Of a stretch of DNA of 64,000 nt, positions 49,812-59,745 are shown one piece after another; positions within the stretch are counted from its first letter, which is position 1, and every line of letters starts with the position of its first letter. The notes beneath the pieces were generated by a model, which was given only the letters and a program-made list of their open reading frames with translations, ran no database searches and was not told the origin of the DNA. The translations under genes were made by a program, and so were the position numbers. The DNA is from Xylanimonas oleitrophica (lineage in GTDB: Bacteria; Actinomycetota; Actinomycetes; Actinomycetales; Cellulomonadaceae), in assembly GCF_003244315.1 (NCBI RefSeq), contig NZ_QKWH01000013.1:44799-108798 (forward strand), in the 5' to 3' direction.

Positions 49812-50912
49812 GTGGAGCACGGCCACCGACGCATCCCCGACGTCCGCCCGCTGGACCCGCTGCGCTCGATCAAGATCAAGCTCGGCGTGCTGGTGGCCGC
49901 GGTGGTCACCTTCGCGGCCGCGCTGACCTGGTTGGGCCTGCAGGTCCAGTGGGGGCCGAGCCGCACGTTCCCGCTGGTGATCGCGCTGTCGCTGGTGCTG
50001 ACCCAGGTGCTGGCCCGGGGCATGACCTCGCCCCTGCGGGAGATGACCGCGGCGGTCGAGGCGATGGCGGCAGGCGACTACGACCAGCGGGTGACGGCCA
50101 CGAGCCGGGACGAGGTGGGCACCCTCGCCGCCGCGTTCAACCAGATGGCCGAGGACCTGGCGTCGTCGGACCGCACGCGCCGCGACCTGATCGCCAACGT
50201 GTCGCACGAGCTGCGCACCCCGGTGGCCGCGCTCCAGGCGCAGCTGGAGAACATGGTGGACGGCGTCACCGAGCCCACGCCCGCGTCGTTGGAGCTGTCG
50301 CTGGCCCAGACCGAGCGGCTCACGCGACTGGTGACGTACCTGCTCGACCTGTCGCGCGTGGAGGCGGGCGCGTCGGCGCTGGCGGTGAGCGAGATCGCCG
50401 TGGGCGACTTCCTCGAGGAGTCGGCGCAGGCCCTGAGCATGGTCGACGCGGCGAAGAACCTGCGGTACGTGGTGGACGTGACGCCGCCGGACCTGGTGCT
50501 GGAGGCGGACCCCGAGCGGCTGCGCCAGATCGTGGTGAACCTGCTGCAGAACGCCATCCGGCACTCGCCGCAGGACGGCGAGGTGCGCCTGGACGCCTAC
50601 CCGCAGGGGGACGACGTCGTCATCGAGGTCTCCGACGACGGGCCGGGCATCGCCCCGGAGGACAGGGACCGGATCTTCGAGCGCTTCGCGCGCGGGTCGC
50701 TGCCGTCCCACGCACAGCCGGGGGCCGGCGGGCCGACGGCGAGCGGCGGCACCGGCATCGGCCTGGCGATCGTGCGGTGGGCGGTGGACCTGCACGGAGG
50801 TCGGGTGGAGGTCGCGGACTCCCCCAGCGGCCGCGGGGCGACCATGCGCCTGACCCTGCCGGCCAGGGCGCGCCCCGCTCCCGGGGTGACGACGACGACG
50901 GCGACCGGCTGA
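49812..50912 (+). CDS. Membrane sensor histidine kinase without extracellular domain
   Basis: A 366-residue kinase paired with the preceding regulator. Two membrane helices (about 24-46 and 52-68) are separated by only a few residues, so there is essentially no outside sensor domain. Then come HAMP (about 70-120), the dimerisation helix with phospho-accepting His132 in VSHELRTP, and the ATPase domain with NLLQNAIRHS (N box), DDGPGI (G1) and GTGIGLAI (G2). GTG start directly after the regulator stop. The signal is likely sensed within the membrane or through a partner protein. Confidence 0.92.
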   Translation: MEHGHRRIPDVRPLDPLRSIKIKLGVLVAAVVTFAAALTWLGLQVQWGPSRTFPLVIALSLVLTQVLARGMTSPLREMTAAVEAMAAGDYDQRVTATSRDEVGTLAAAFNQMAEDLASSDRTRRDLIANVSHELRTPVAALQAQLENMVDGVTEPTPASLELSLAQTERLTRLVTYLLDLSRVEAGASALAVSEIAVGDFLEESAQALSMVDAAKNLRYVVDVTPPDLVLEADPERLRQIVVNLLQNAIRHSPQDGEVRLDAYPQGDDVVIEVSDDGPGIAPEDRDRIFERFARGSLPSHAQPGAGGPTASGGTGIGLAIVRWAVDLHGGRVEVADSPSGRGATMRLTLPARARPAPGVTTTTATG

Positions 50913-51212
50913 GCCGCCCCTCCCGGTGCCGACCGGCACCCCGACCGGCGGGTCGGAGTGAGACGCACCTGCGTGAGATGCGTCACACGGGTCATGACGC
51001 GCCGCCGTCTCCTGGCCCACGGTTGACGGATGGACGACCTTCCCGGGCAGGCACGTGACCGACGTTTTGCCTTCGGGGCGTCGCACCCCAAGGGGGCCGC
51101 CCCCAGGCCGCCGCGCCCGCCCCCGGCGCCCGGACCGGACGGCCCGGAAGGCATAGGCTGGGCCCGTCGCGAGCGCTGCCACGAACGCGCCCGTGCACCG
51201 ACCGAACTACCC
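50913..51212 (+). promoter_or_regulatory. Gap upstream of kgd with small repeats
   Basis: This 300-base gap has no convincing gene. A weak hairpin GGTGCCG/CGGCACC (50925-50940) may end the kinase transcript. A direct repeat GTGAGACGC (50958-50966) and GTGAGATGC (50973-50981), 15 bases apart and containing a GACGCA...TGCGTC inverted pair, could be a regulator site for kgd. No strong promoter or ribosome site before kgd is evident. Confidence 0.35.
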
Positions 51213-54200
51213 ATGCAACACGTGAAAGTGGGCGATCCGCGCGTGGTCCCGAAGGCTGAGTCAGAGTCGATCAGCGGTAGCGCTGGTGCCTCGTTCGGAG
51301 CCAATGCCTGGCTCGTGGACGAGCTGTACGAGCAGTACCTGAAGGACAAGAACGCGGTGGACCCCGCGTGGTGGGACTTCTTCGCCGACTACAAGCCGGG
51401 CGAGAACGGCGACGGCAAGGGCGAGGGCGCTGCACCGGCGCAGGCACCCGCCCAGCAGCCGGCCGCCACCTCTGCCCCGGCCGCGCCGGCGCAGACCCCC
51501 GAGGCCCAGGCCCCCGCCGCCGTCGAGTCGCAGACCTCCACCACGGCGCAGCCGCAGGCGTCGGCAGGCTCCGGCGACGCCGGCTCCGAGGCCGCCCAGC
51601 CCGTGCGCCAGGCCCCCGCGCCCGCCGAGCCGCGCCCGGTCGCCACGGCCCAGCCGACGACGGCGCCCTACGCCGAGGCCGCGCGCAGCAAGCCGAAGCC
51701 GCAGGGCCCCGCCGAGGACGAGGTCTCCAAGCTCCGCGGCCCCGCCGCGCGCGTGGTCACCAACATGGAGTCCTCGCTCGAGGTCCCCACCGCCACCTCG
51801 GTGCGCGCCGTGCCCGCCAAGCTGATGGTGGACAACCGCATCGTCATCAACAACCACCTGTCGCGCACCCGCGGCGGCAAGGTGTCGTTCACGCACCTCA
51901 TCGGCTACGCGCTGGTCGAGGCGCTCGGCGACATGCCGGTGATGAACGCGCACTACGAGCTGGTCGACGGCAAGCCCGGCATCGTGCAGCCCGCCGGCAT
52001 CGGGTTCGGCCTCGCGATCGACCTGGCCAAGCCCGACGGCTCCCGCCAGCTCCTGGTCCCGAGCATCAAGCGCGCGGGCGAGCTCGACTTCGCCGGCTTC
52101 GTGGCCGCCTACGAGGACCTGGTCCGCAAGGCCCGCGGCGGCAAGCTCGGCGTCGAGGACTTCCAGGGCACCACCATCTCGCTGACCAACCCCGGCGGCA
52201 TCGGCACCGTGCACTCCGTGCCGCGCCTCATGCAGGGCCAGGGCACCATCGTCGGCGTCGGCGCCATGGACTACCCCGCCGAGTTCGCGGGCGCGTCCGT
52301 CGAGCAGCTGTCGAAGATGGGCGTCTCCAAGGTCATGACGCTCACCTCGACCTACGACCACCGCATCATCCAGGGTGCGCAGTCGGGCGAGTTCCTCAAG
52401 ATCATCGCCGACAAGCTGCTGGGCCTCGACGGCTTCTACGACCGGGTGTTCGCCTCGCTGCGCATCCCCTACGAGCCCGTGCGCTGGGTCCGCGACAACA
52501 CGCACGACTCGGACGACGAGGCTGCCAAGCCCGCCCGCATCGCGGAGCTGATCCACTCCTACCGCTCGCGCGGCCACCTCATGGCCGACACGGACCCGAT
52601 CGCCTACCGCCAGCGCAAGCACCCGGACCTCGACGTCCAGAACCACGGTCTGACGCTGTGGGACCTGGACCGCACGTTCCCCACGGCCGGGTTCGGCGGC
52701 AAGCCCAAGGCGACGCTGCGCGACATCCTCGGCCTCCTGCGCGACTCGTACTGCCGCACCATCGGCATCGAGTACATGCACATCGCCGACCGCGCCCAGC
52801 GCAGGTGGCTGCAGGAGCGCCTCGAGACCGGCTACGCCAAGACGCCGCGCGAGGACCAGTTCCGCATCCTGCGCCGCCTCAACGCCGCCGAGGCGTTCGA
52901 GACGTTCCTCCAGACGAAGTTCGTGGGCCAGAAGCGCTTCTCGCTCGAGGGCGGCGAGTCGCTGATCCCGCTGCTCGACGCGATCCTGTCGAAGGCCGCC
53001 GAGAACGGCCTCGACGAGGTGGGGATCGGCATGGCCCACCGCGGCCGCCTCAACGTGCTGGCGAACATCGCGGGCAAGAGCTACGGCCAGATCTTCAAGG
53101 AGTTCGAGGGCCAGCTCGACCCCAAGTCGGTGCAGGGCTCCGGCGACGTGAAGTACCACCTGGGCACCGAGGGCGTGTTCACCGCCGAGTCGGGCGCCAC
53201 CACCAAGGTGCACCTCGCGGCCAACCCGTCCCACCTGGAGGCCGTGGACCCGGTGCTCGAGGGCATCGTCCGCGCCAAGCAGGACCGCATCGACCTGGGC
53301 GGCGACGGCTTCTCCGTGCTGCCCATCCTGGTGCACGGTGACGCCGCCTTCGCGGGCCAGGGCGTGGTGCCCGAGGTGCTCAACCTCGCGCAGCTGCGCG
53401 GCTACCGCACCGGCGGCACCATCCACGTCATCGTGAACAACCAGGTCGGCTTCACCACCGGCCCGTCGAGCTCGCGCTCGACGACGTACGCGACCGACGT
53501 CGCCAAGGGCTACCAGATCCCCGTCTTCCACGTGAACGGTGACGACCCCGAGGCCGTCGTCCGCGTCGCCGAGCTCGCCTTCGCCTACCGCGAGCAGTTC
53601 GACCGCGACGTCATCATCGACATGGTCTGCTACCGCCGCCGCGGTCACAACGAGGGCGACGACCCCTCGATGACCCAGCCGCTGATGTACAACCTCATCG
53701 AGGCCAAGCGCTCGGTGCGCAAGCTGTACACCGAGAGCCTCGTGGCCCGTGGGGACATCACGGTCGAGGAGGCCGAGCAGGCGCTGCAGGACTACCAGCA
53801 GCAGCTCGAGCGCGTCTTCACCGAGACCCGCGCCGGCACCAACTCCAAGCCGACGGCCGAGCACGTCTCCGGCCTGGAGCGCCCGGAGGCCCAGCGCGAG
53901 GACGCCGGCACGATGGTGGGCTGGAAGACCGCGGTGGCCCACTCGGTCATCGAGCGGATCGGCGAGGCGCACGTCTCCCCGCCCGAGGGCTTCACCGTGC
54001 ACCCCAAGCTGGGCAAGCTGCTCGAGACCCGCCAGCTCATGGCGAAGGAGGGCGGCATCGACTGGGGCTTCGGCGAGATCCTCGCGTTCGGCTCCCTGCT
54101 GGTCGAGGGCACCCCGGTCCGCCTCGCCGGGCAGGACTCGCGCCGCGGCACGTTCACGCAGCGCCACGCCGTCTTCCACGACCGCGAGACGGGTGCGGAG

Positions 54201-55079
54201 TGGACGCCGCTGCTGTACCTGACGCAGGACCAGGCCAAGTTCTGGGTCTACGACTCCTCGCTGTCGGAGTACGCCGCGCTCGGCTTCGAGTACGGCTACT
54301 CCGTGGAGCGTCCGGACGCGCTGGTCATGTGGGAGGCGCAGTTCGGCGACTTCGTCAACGGCGCACAGACCGTCATCGACGAGTTCGTGTCCTCCGCCGA
54401 GCAGAAGTGGGGCCAGACGTCCTCGCTGGTCATGCTGCTCCCCCACGGCTACGAGGGCCAGGGGCCGGACCACTCCTCCGGTCGCATCGAGCGGTTCCTG
54501 CAGCTCGCCGCCGAGGACAACATGATCATCGCGCAGCCGTCGACCCCGGCGTCGTACTTCCACCTGCTGCGTCAGCAGGCGTACCGCCGGCCGCGCAAGC
54601 CGCTGATCGTGTTCACGCCGAAGCAGCTGCTGCGCCTCAAGGCGGCGGCCTCGGCGGTGGAGGACTTCACCTCGGGCACGTTCCGCCCGGTGATCGCCGA
54701 CCCGGCGCAGGGCCAGGTGGACCCGGCGGGCGTCGACCGCGTGATCCTGTGCACCGGCCGCGTGTACTACGACCTGCTGGCCGAGCGCACCAAGCGGGGC
54801 GACACCACGACCGCCCTGGTCCGCCTGGAGCAGCTGTACCCGCTGCCTCTGGAGGAGATCCGGGCCGAGCTGGCGAAGTACCGCACGGACGACGTCGTGT
54901 GGGTCCAGGACGAGCCGGAGAACCAGGGTGCCTGGTCCTACCTGCACCTGGCCCTGCCGGAGGACCTGCCGCGCGTGCGCGTCGTGTCGCGCCCGGCGTC
55001 GGCCGCGACGGCGGCCGGCACGGCCAAGCTGCACCAGGCCCAGCAGAAGACGCTCATCGAGCAGGCGTTCGCTCGCTGA
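51213..55079 (+). CDS. kgd: Multifunctional 2-oxoglutarate metabolism enzyme (Kgd/OdhA)
   Basis: A 1288-residue actinobacterial fusion that combines an E2-type succinyltransferase domain with the thiamine-diphosphate E1 of 2-oxoglutarate dehydrogenase. The order is: short N-terminal segment ([15 protein letters not shown]), an Ala/Pro/Gln-rich linker (about 70-165), the E2 catalytic domain with active His383 in [10 protein letters not shown] and no lipoyl domain, then E1 ([25 protein letters not shown]). It feeds succinyl-CoA into the TCA cycle with an outside E2/E3, and can decarboxylate oxoglutarate. In relatives it is inhibited by GarA. The start at 51213 is uncertain. Confidence 0.95.
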   Translation: MQHVKVGDPRVVPKAESESISGSAGASFGANAWLVDELYEQYLKDKNAVDPAWWDFFADYKPGENGDGKGEGAAPAQAPAQQPAATSAPAAPAQTPEAQAPAAVESQTSTTAQPQASAGSGDAGSEAAQPVRQAPAPAEPRPVATAQPTTAPYAEAARSKPKPQGPAEDEVSKLRGPAARVVTNMESSLEVPTATSVRAVPAKLMVDNRIVINNHLSRTRGGKVSFTHLIGYALVEALGDMPVMNAHYELVDGKPGIVQPAGIGFGLAIDLAKPDGSRQLLVPSIKRAGELDFAGFVAAYEDLVRKARGGKLGVEDFQGTTISLTNPGGIGTVHSVPRLMQGQGTIVGVGAMDYPAEFAGASVEQLSKMGVSKVMTLTSTYDHRIIQGAQSGEFLKIIADKLLGLDGFYDRVFASLRIPYEPVRWVRDNTHDSDDEAAKPARIAELIHSYRSRGHLMADTDPIAYRQRKHPDLDVQNHGLTLWDLDRTFPTAGFGGKPKATLRDILGLLRDSYCRTIGIEYMHIADRAQRRWLQERLETGYAKTPREDQFRILRRLNAAEAFETFLQTKFVGQKRFSLEGGESLIPLLDAILSKAAENGLDEVGIGMAHRGRLNVLANIAGKSYGQIFKEFEGQLDPKSVQGSGDVKYHLGTEGVFTAESGATTKVHLAANPSHLEAVDPVLEGIVRAKQDRIDLGGDGFSVLPILVHGDAAFAGQGVVPEVLNLAQLRGYRTGGTIHVIVNNQVGFTTGPSSSRSTTYATDVAKGYQIPVFHVNGDDPEAVVRVAELAFAYREQFDRDVIIDMVCYRRRGHNEGDDPSMTQPLMYNLIEAKRSVRKLYTESLVARGDITVEEAEQALQDYQQQLERVFTETRAGTNSKPTAEHVSGLERPEAQREDAGTMVGWKTAVAHSVIERIGEAHVSPPEGFTVHPKLGKLLETRQLMAKEGGIDWGFGEILAFGSLLVEGTPVRLAGQDSRRGTFTQRHAVFHDRETGAEWTPLLYLTQDQAKFWVYDSSLSEYAALGFEYGYSVERPDALVMWEAQFGDFVNGAQTVIDEFVSSAEQKWGQTSSLVMLLPHGYEGQGPDHSSGRIERFLQLAAEDNMIIAQPSTPASYFHLLRQQAYRRPRKPLIVFTPKQLLRLKAAASAVEDFTSGTFRPVIADPAQGQVDPAGVDRVILCTGRVYYDLLAERTKRGDTTTALVRLEQLYPLPLEEIRAELAKYRTDDVVWVQDEPENQGAWSYLHLALPEDLPRVRVVSRPASAATAAGTAKLHQAQQKTLIEQAFAR

Positions 55080-55087
55080 CCCGCCCT

Positions 55088-55139
55088 GCGCACGACGGAG
55101 GCCCGCCACCCCGAGGGGTGGCGGGCCTCCGTCGTGCGC
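55088..55139. terminator. Bidirectional terminator between kgd and the aldo/keto reductase gene
   Basis: Perfect 25-base arms (55088-55112 and 55115-55139) around a two-base centre, between two convergent genes. It would end kgd and the minus-strand reductase gene. No T-tract on either side. Confidence 0.88.
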
Positions 55140-55157
55140 GGGACGCCTGAGCGGCCC

Positions 55158-56153
55158 TCACCAGCGGTCGTGGACCGCCTCGCGGAAGTGCCGGTCGTAG
55201 ATCTCCTTGACGCCGCTGCTGAAGAGCGGCGTCAGGGTCGGGGCACCGCCCGCGGCCGCGTTGAGGCGCGCCTGCTCCGGGTTGCGGGCCCCGGGGATCA
55301 CCGTGGAGACGCCCGGCTGCTGCCACGCCCAGGCGATGGCGGCCTGCGCGGGGGTGAGCGACTCGCCCACCGTCTCGCCGACCAGCCGGGTGAACGCCTG
55401 CGCGGCCTCCACGCCGGACTCGAAGCCGACGCCCGAGAACGTCTCACCGACGTCGAACGCCTCACCGTTGCGGTTGTAGCTGCGGTGGTCCGACTCCGCG
55501 AACGTGGTGTCCTTCGTGTACCGGCCCGAGAGCAGGCCGGAGGCGAGCGGGACGCGGGCGATGATGCCCACCCCCGCCTCCGACGCCGCCGGCACGACCT
55601 TCTCCAGCGGCTTGAGACGGAACGCGTTGAGGATGATCTGCACCGTGGCGACCCCCGGGTGGGTGATCGCCTCGAGCGCCTCGTCCGCCGTCTCCACGCT
55701 CACGCCGTAGTGCGCCATGACCCCCTCGGCGACCAGTGTGTCGAGCGCGTCGTACACCTCGGCCGAGTGGTAGACCGCCGTGGGCGGGCAGTGCAGCTGC
55801 ACCAGGTCGAGCGTGTCGACCCCGAGGTTGCGGCGCGAACGGTCCGTCCACTCGCGGAAGTGGGAGAGCACGTAGTTCTCCGGGACCTGCTCCATGCGTC
55901 GGCCCATCTTCGTGGCCACCGTGATCCCGGCGTCGGCGTGGTCGGCGAGGAAGGCACCGATGGCCTGCTCGCTGCGCCCGTCGCCGTACACGTCCGCGGT
56001 GTCGAAGAAGGTCACCCCGGCCTCGAGCGCCGCCTCCAGGACGGCCCGGGAGTCGTCGTCGCTGACGTCCCCCCAGTCACCGCCCAGCTGCCACGTGCCC
56101 AGCCCGACGACCGAGACCAGCCGGCCGGTGCGGCCGAGTACCTGTCGTTCCAT
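55158..56153 (-). CDS. Aldo/keto reductase
   Basis: A 331-residue NADPH-dependent reductase of the aldo/keto reductase superfamily. The catalytic tetrad is visible: Asp51 and Tyr56 (DTADVYG), Lys82 (ATKMG) and His121 (VQLHCPP). Sequence around EQAIGAFLADH and RNLGVDTLDLVQLH suggests the general stress protein 69-like group; the carbonyl substrate is unknown. AGGAGGAGAG precedes the ATG. It is divergent from an aldose-epimerase-like gene, with about 76 bases between them. Confidence 0.92.
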   Translation of the reverse strand: MERQVLGRTGRLVSVVGLGTWQLGGDWGDVSDDDSRAVLEAALEAGVTFFDTADVYGDGRSEQAIGAFLADHADAGITVATKMGRRMEQVPENYVLSHFREWTDRSRRNLGVDTLDLVQLHCPPTAVYHSAEVYDALDTLVAEGVMAHYGVSVETADEALEAITHPGVATVQIILNAFRLKPLEKVVPAASEAGVGIIARVPLASGLLSGRYTKDTTFAESDHRSYNRNGEAFDVGETFSGVGFESGVEAAQAFTRLVGETVGESLTPAQAAIAWAWQQPGVSTVIPGARNPEQARLNAAAGGAPTLTPLFSSGVKEIYDRHFREAVHDRW

Positions 56154-56217
56154 CTCTCCTCCTGAAAATTCTTTGCTGGACCAACATAGGGGGGCGGCGG
56201 CCGTTCGGCCCGACGAC

Positions 56218-56232
56218 TACGGTGTGAACGTG
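56218..56232 (+). promoter_or_regulatory. Leaderless-type promoter of the epimerase gene
   Basis: TACGGT (56218-56223) lies six bases before the GTG at 56230, with no ribosome site between. This supports 56230 as the start rather than the GTG at 56224. Confidence 0.5.
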
Positions 56233-57162
56233 ACCACCAGCGACGCCACCGCCCCCACCGCACCCGCCCCGTCGGGTGCCCAGCACGTCATCACCCACGG
56301 CGACCAGCGCGCCGTCGTCGTCGAGGTCGGCGCCATGGTGCGCGAGTACTCGGTGGCCGGGCACGACGTCTTCGTGCCGTTCGCCGAGCAGGACGTCGCC
56401 CCCGTGTTCAACGCCGCCGTGCTCGTGCCCTGGCCCAACCGCCTGCGCGACGGCAGCTACACGGTGGACGGAGAGACGTACCAGCTCCCCGTGAGCGAGC
56501 CCGACCGCGGCAACGCGCTGCACGGCCTGGCCTGCTGGACCCGGTGGACCACCGTGGAGACCGCACCGGACGCCGTCGTGCTCGAGCTCGCCCTGCCCGC
56601 GCAGAAGGGGTGGCCGTTCCAGCTCGTCACCCGCGTGCGCTACGCGCTGTCCGACGCCGGTCTCGAGGTCGTGCTCACCACCCGCAACGTCGGCACCGGC
56701 ACCGCCCCCTACGGCGTCGGGTTCCACCCGTGGCTGTCCACCGGCGGCGCCGCCCTGGACGAGTGCACGGTGCGCCTGGACGCCACCACCCACGTCACCG
56801 TCGACCACCGCCTCCTGCCCACCGGCGTCGAGCCCGTCTCCGGCGACCACGACCTGCGCGAGACCCGGTCCCTGGCCGGCCTCGACCTCGACGACGCCTG
56901 GGTGGACGCCACCCGCGACGCCGACGGCCTCTCCTGGTGCCGCCTCGGCCGCCCCGACGGCCGCACCGCCGCCGTCTGGATGGACGGCTCCATGGACTGC
57001 TGGCAGGTGTGCAGCGCCGACCACATCCCCGGGTACGAGCGCTCCGGCCTGGCCGCCGAGCCCATGAGCTGCGTGGCCGACGCGTTCAACACCGGCGAGC
57101 GGCTCGTGCGCCTCGCCCCCGGCGAGAGCCACCAGGTCCGCTGGGGCGCCGCCCTCCTCTGA
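56230..57162 (+). CDS. Aldose 1-epimerase-like protein
   Basis: A 310-residue galactose-mutarotase-fold protein that would interconvert alpha and beta anomers of a sugar or bind one. Conserved parts include LVPWPNRLRDGSYTVDG, the active-site His in NALHGLACW, GVGFHPWL and a late acidic residue region (GLAAEPMSCVADAFNTG) where the catalytic Glu lies in AAEP. The layout matches the short bacterial family seen in actinobacteria. It begins at a GTG likely used as a leaderless start. Sugar specificity is unknown. Confidence 0.87.
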   Translation: MTTSDATAPTAPAPSGAQHVITHGDQRAVVVEVGAMVREYSVAGHDVFVPFAEQDVAPVFNAAVLVPWPNRLRDGSYTVDGETYQLPVSEPDRGNALHGLACWTRWTTVETAPDAVVLELALPAQKGWPFQLVTRVRYALSDAGLEVVLTTRNVGTGTAPYGVGFHPWLSTGGAALDECTVRLDATTHVTVDHRLLPTGVEPVSGDHDLRETRSLAGLDLDDAWVDATRDADGLSWCRLGRPDGRTAAVWMDGSMDCWQVCSADHIPGYERSGLAAEPMSCVADAFNTGERLVRLAPGESHQVRWGAALL

Positions 57163-57258
57163 GTCGCGTCTCACCCGACGGCGTCGGCGTGGGGTGATCC
57201 GCCCGCGCCGACCCCAGGTCCACAATGTCGGGGCCATCAGAACCACGAGGAGAGGTCC

Positions 57259-57858
57259 GTGACGGAACGCGAGGTGCGCATCTGCGTCGTCGGCGACGAG
57301 CTGAGCGTGGGTGTCGGCGACGCCCGTGCCCTCGGCTGGGTCGGCCGTGTCATGGCCCGGTCGCGGTTCGACCGGCCCGCCATGCACTTCGTCCTCGCGG
57401 TGCCGGGCGAGAACACCAACGGCCTCGGTGCCCGCTGGGAGGCGGAGACCGCCACCCGGTTCGGGCCCGAGACCGTCGCCGAGAACCGGCTCGTGGTCGC
57501 GCTGGGCCGCCACGACGTCGAGCAGGGCCTGTCCGTGGCTCGCTCGCGCCTCAACCTCGCCAACATCCTCGACATGGCGGACTCGGCCCGCGTGCCCGCC
57601 TTCGTCGTCGGCCCTCCCCCGGGCCGCCCCGAGGACGGGCCTCGCATCGCCGAGCTCTCGGCCGCGTTCGCCGACGTCGCCTCCCGGCGGCGGGTGCCCT
57701 ACGTCGACACGTACACGCCGCTGGCCCAGCACGAGCAGTGGCTGGCCGACCTCGCCCAGAACGGCTCCGTGTACCCGGGGCAGGCCGGCTACGGCCTCAT
57801 GGCGTGGTTGGTGCTGCACACCGGCTGGCACGCCTGGTTGGGGCTGCCGGACGAGTGA
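57259..57858 (+). CDS. SGNH/GDSL-fold protein lacking catalytic residues
   Basis: A 199-residue protein with the overall SGNH hydrolase pattern: block I at 12-15, a block II-like Gly in VPGEN, block III at 83-86 and block V at 169-178. However, block I reads GDEL (Glu14 in place of the Ser nucleophile), block III GRHD (His85 for Asn), and block V GSVYPGQAGY (Gly169 for Asp, Tyr172 for His). So none of the usual Ser, Asn, Asp or His is kept. It may be a binding protein or a new activity. GTG start with GGAGAGG upstream. Probably transcribed alone. Confidence 0.78.
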   Translation: MTEREVRICVVGDELSVGVGDARALGWVGRVMARSRFDRPAMHFVLAVPGENTNGLGARWEAETATRFGPETVAENRLVVALGRHDVEQGLSVARSRLNLANILDMADSARVPAFVVGPPPGRPEDGPRIAELSAAFADVASRRRVPYVDTYTPLAQHEQWLADLAQNGSVYPGQAGYGLMAWLVLHTGWHAWLGLPDE

Positions 57859-57885
57859 GAGGTGCGGCGGGGGTCTCCGGGCCGC

Positions 57886-58407
57886 TCAGGGCCGCTCCGC
57901 CGCCCGGCGCTGGAAGACTCCGCGGAGGAAGGCGGCCTGGCCCACGTGCTGGGTGTCGTCGCCGAGCACGCTGACCAGGCGCACGCCCAGGGTCACGGGC
58001 GGGTCCCAGCCGTCGTCCACCACACGGTCCAGGTCGACGTCCGTCAGCCCTTCCACGTAGGCCACCGTGGTGGCGTGCACGGCGTCGAAGTAGCCACGCA
58101 GCAGGTCGGCGTCCGCCCGGACCTGCGCGACCTCCTCGGGCCCGTGCCCGTAGCCGGTGTCCGACGCCGGCAGCGGCAGGCCGAAGCGCTCGGCCCACCC
58201 CTGCGCCGTCCACACCTGCTCGGTGCCCGCGACGTCGGCCACGTGGTCGTCCTGCACCCTCGTCAGGTGCCACACCAGCCACGCCACGGTGTTGGCCCCC
58301 GGGTCCGCCCGGAAGGTCAGCATCTCGTCGTCGGCGCCGTCCAGCACGCCGTGGACCAGGCCGGGCAGCCGGCCGAAGGAGTCGAGCAGCACGTCACGTG
58401 AGTCCAT
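57886..58407 (-). CDS. DinB-like / DUF664 four-helix protein
   Basis: A 173-residue protein of the DinB-like metalloenzyme superfamily, which in actinobacteria includes mycothiol-dependent transferases and isomerases. Likely metal-binding His47 (WLVWHLTRVQDDH) and His154 (DTQHVGQAAFLRG) are in the expected helices. The ATG at 58407 has GAGAGG eight bases upstream. Mycothiol use would fit the RsrA/SigR thiol-stress genes nearby, but the substrate is unknown. It is divergent from the bL37 gene. Confidence 0.78.
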   Translation of the reverse strand: MDSRDVLLDSFGRLPGLVHGVLDGADDEMLTFRADPGANTVAWLVWHLTRVQDDHVADVAGTEQVWTAQGWAERFGLPLPASDTGYGHGPEEVAQVRADADLLRGYFDAVHATTVAYVEGLTDVDLDRVVDDGWDPPVTLGVRLVSVLGDDTQHVGQAAFLRGVFQRRAAERP

Positions 58408-58546
58408 GCGCCCAACCTCTCGCCGCCCGGACGGCCTCGCCACTCGTCCGGAGCGGCTGCCCGGGCGTCGGCGGCTTCGCAGGCACCGCCCCGGTTGTGG
58501 GACCATAGGGCGACACCTCGTCCACAGACCCAGTGGGAGAAGCATC

Positions 58547-58621
58547 ATGAGCAAGCGCGGTCGCAAGCGTCGTAGCCGCAAGGGCAACGCCGCCAACCAC
58601 GGCAAGCGTCCCAACGCCTGA
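58547..58621 (+). CDS. 50S ribosomal protein bL37
   Basis: A 24-residue, highly basic protein (MSKRGRKRRSRKG, ending NHGKRPNA) that matches the actinobacterial large-subunit protein bL37 known from mycobacterial ribosome structures. It is small enough to be missed by most gene finders. GGGAG lies seven bases before the ATG, and a strong hairpin follows 20 bases after the stop. It would bind 23S rRNA. Short length limits certainty, but the sequence match and ribosome site are good. Confidence 0.88.
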   Translation: MSKRGRKRRSRKGNAANHGKRPNA

Positions 58622-58641
58622 GCACAGGCCTCAGACGCGCG

Positions 58642-58678
58642 GAAGGGCCGCGGATCCTCACGGGATCCGCGGCCCTTC
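58642..58678. terminator. Bidirectional terminator between bL37 gene and rsrA
   Basis: Perfect 16-base arms (58642-58657 and 58663-58678) with a five-base loop, between the convergent bL37 gene and rsrA. Confidence 0.82.
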
Positions 58679-58705
58679 GTCGTCGGGGGCACCCGCGGCG
58701 GCGGG

Positions 58706-59014
58706 TCAGCCGCGCAGCGTCGTCATCACCGTCAGCTGCTCGTGGATGCGCAGCCGCAGCGTCTCCGGCGCGCGCTCGTTGCACGAGCGGCGCACCAGCT
58801 GCTTGACGAGCTCCTCGACGCTCAGCTCCGCCAGGCACGGCGCGCAGTGCGCGACGTGCGCACGCATGCGGTGCTCGTCCTCCGGCGTCATCTCGGAGTC
58901 GAGGTACTCGTACAGGTGCCCCAGCGCGTGCTCGCACTCGGACTCACCCGCGGTGTCGTGCGGGATCGGCTCCACGGGTCCGGCTCCGGCCCCCGTCGGT
59001 TCCTGCTCGTTCAC
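58706..59014 (-). CDS. rsrA: Redox-sensing zinc anti-sigma factor RsrA
   Basis: A 102-residue ZAS-family anti-sigma factor that holds SigR inactive until thiol oxidation releases it. The zinc motif HxxxCxxC is present as HVAHCAPC, with a further Cys upstream (SECEHALG) and one downstream (RRSCNE) available for the disulfide switch. The GTG at 59014 overlaps the sigR stop (GTGA), so the pair is translationally coupled. The N-terminal 20 residues are variable. Position and motifs make the call firm. Confidence 0.93.
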   Translation of the reverse strand: MNEQEPTGAGAGPVEPIPHDTAGESECEHALGHLYEYLDSEMTPEDEHRMRAHVAHCAPCLAELSVEELVKQLVRRSCNERAPETLRLRIHEQLTVMTTLRG

Positions 59015-59745
59015 TGCCCACCTCCGTGCGCCTGCGCCTTCGCGCCGGCCGACGACGCCGGCACGAGCCCGCGGTCCGCGGCGTAGTCGGCGAGCAGCTC
59101 GCGCAGCTGCCGGCGTCCGCGGTGCAGCCGGGACATCACCGTCCCGATCGGCGTACCCATGATCTCGGCGATCTCCTTGTAGGGGAAGCCCTCGACGTCG
59201 GCGTAGTACACGACCATGCGCCGGTCCTCGGGCAGCTCGGCCAGCGCCCGCTTCACGTCCGAGTCGGGCAGCCGGTCCAGCGCCTCGGCCTCGGCGGAGC
59301 GCAGACCCTGCGAGGTGTGCGAGGCGGCACGGGCGATCTGCCAGTCCTCGACCTCCTCCGCCTGGGACTGCTGCGGCTCGCGCTGCTTCTTGCGGTAGCT
59401 GTTGATGAACGTGTTCGTCAGGATCCGGTACAGCCACGCCTTGAGGTTGGTGCCCGGCCGGTACTGGTGGAACGCGGCGAACGCCTTCGCGAACGTCTCC
59501 TGGACCAGGTCCTCGGCGTCCGCGGGGTTGCGCGTCATGCGCAGCGCGGCCGAGTACAGCTGGTCGAGGTGCTGGAGCGCGTCGCGCTCGAAGCGCGCGC
59601 CCCGGGCCGCGGCGTCCTCGTCCTCGGGCGCGCGGTCCGTCGCGCCCTCGTCGATCTCGTCGGGCGTCTCGGTGGGCTCGCCTGCCGGGCGGTCGGCCGC
59701 AGAGCGGTCGCCGGCCTGGCCGGCGGTCGGCTGGTTCTCCGTCAT
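59011..59745 (-). CDS. sigR: ECF sigma factor SigR (thiol-oxidative stress)
   Basis: A 244-residue ECF sigma factor when started at the ATG at 59745. Region 2 ([39 protein letters not shown]) and region 4 ([32 protein letters not shown]) are typical of the SigR/SigH group that drives thioredoxin and mycothiol genes. A Glu/Asp-rich stretch of about 45 residues precedes region 2. The frame stays open upstream as far as 59958, passing ATGs at 59925 and 59916, which may give a longer form. It is coupled to rsrA. Confidence 0.93.
   Translation of the reverse strand: MTENQPTAGQAGDRSAADRPAGEPTETPDEIDEGATDRAPEDEDAAARGARFERDALQHLDQLYSAALRMTRNPADAEDLVQETFAKAFAAFHQYRPGTNLKAWLYRILTNTFINSYRKKQREPQQSQAEEVEDWQIARAASHTSQGLRSAEAEALDRLPDSDVKRALAELPEDRRMVVYYADVEGFPYKEIAEIMGTPIGTVMSRLHRGRRQLRELLADYAADRGLVPASSAGAKAQAHGGGQ

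Noticed and set aside
51261..55109. A 1282-codon open frame opposite kgd
   Set aside because: Same effect: codon bias of kgd keeps the antisense frame open; no domain or start signal.
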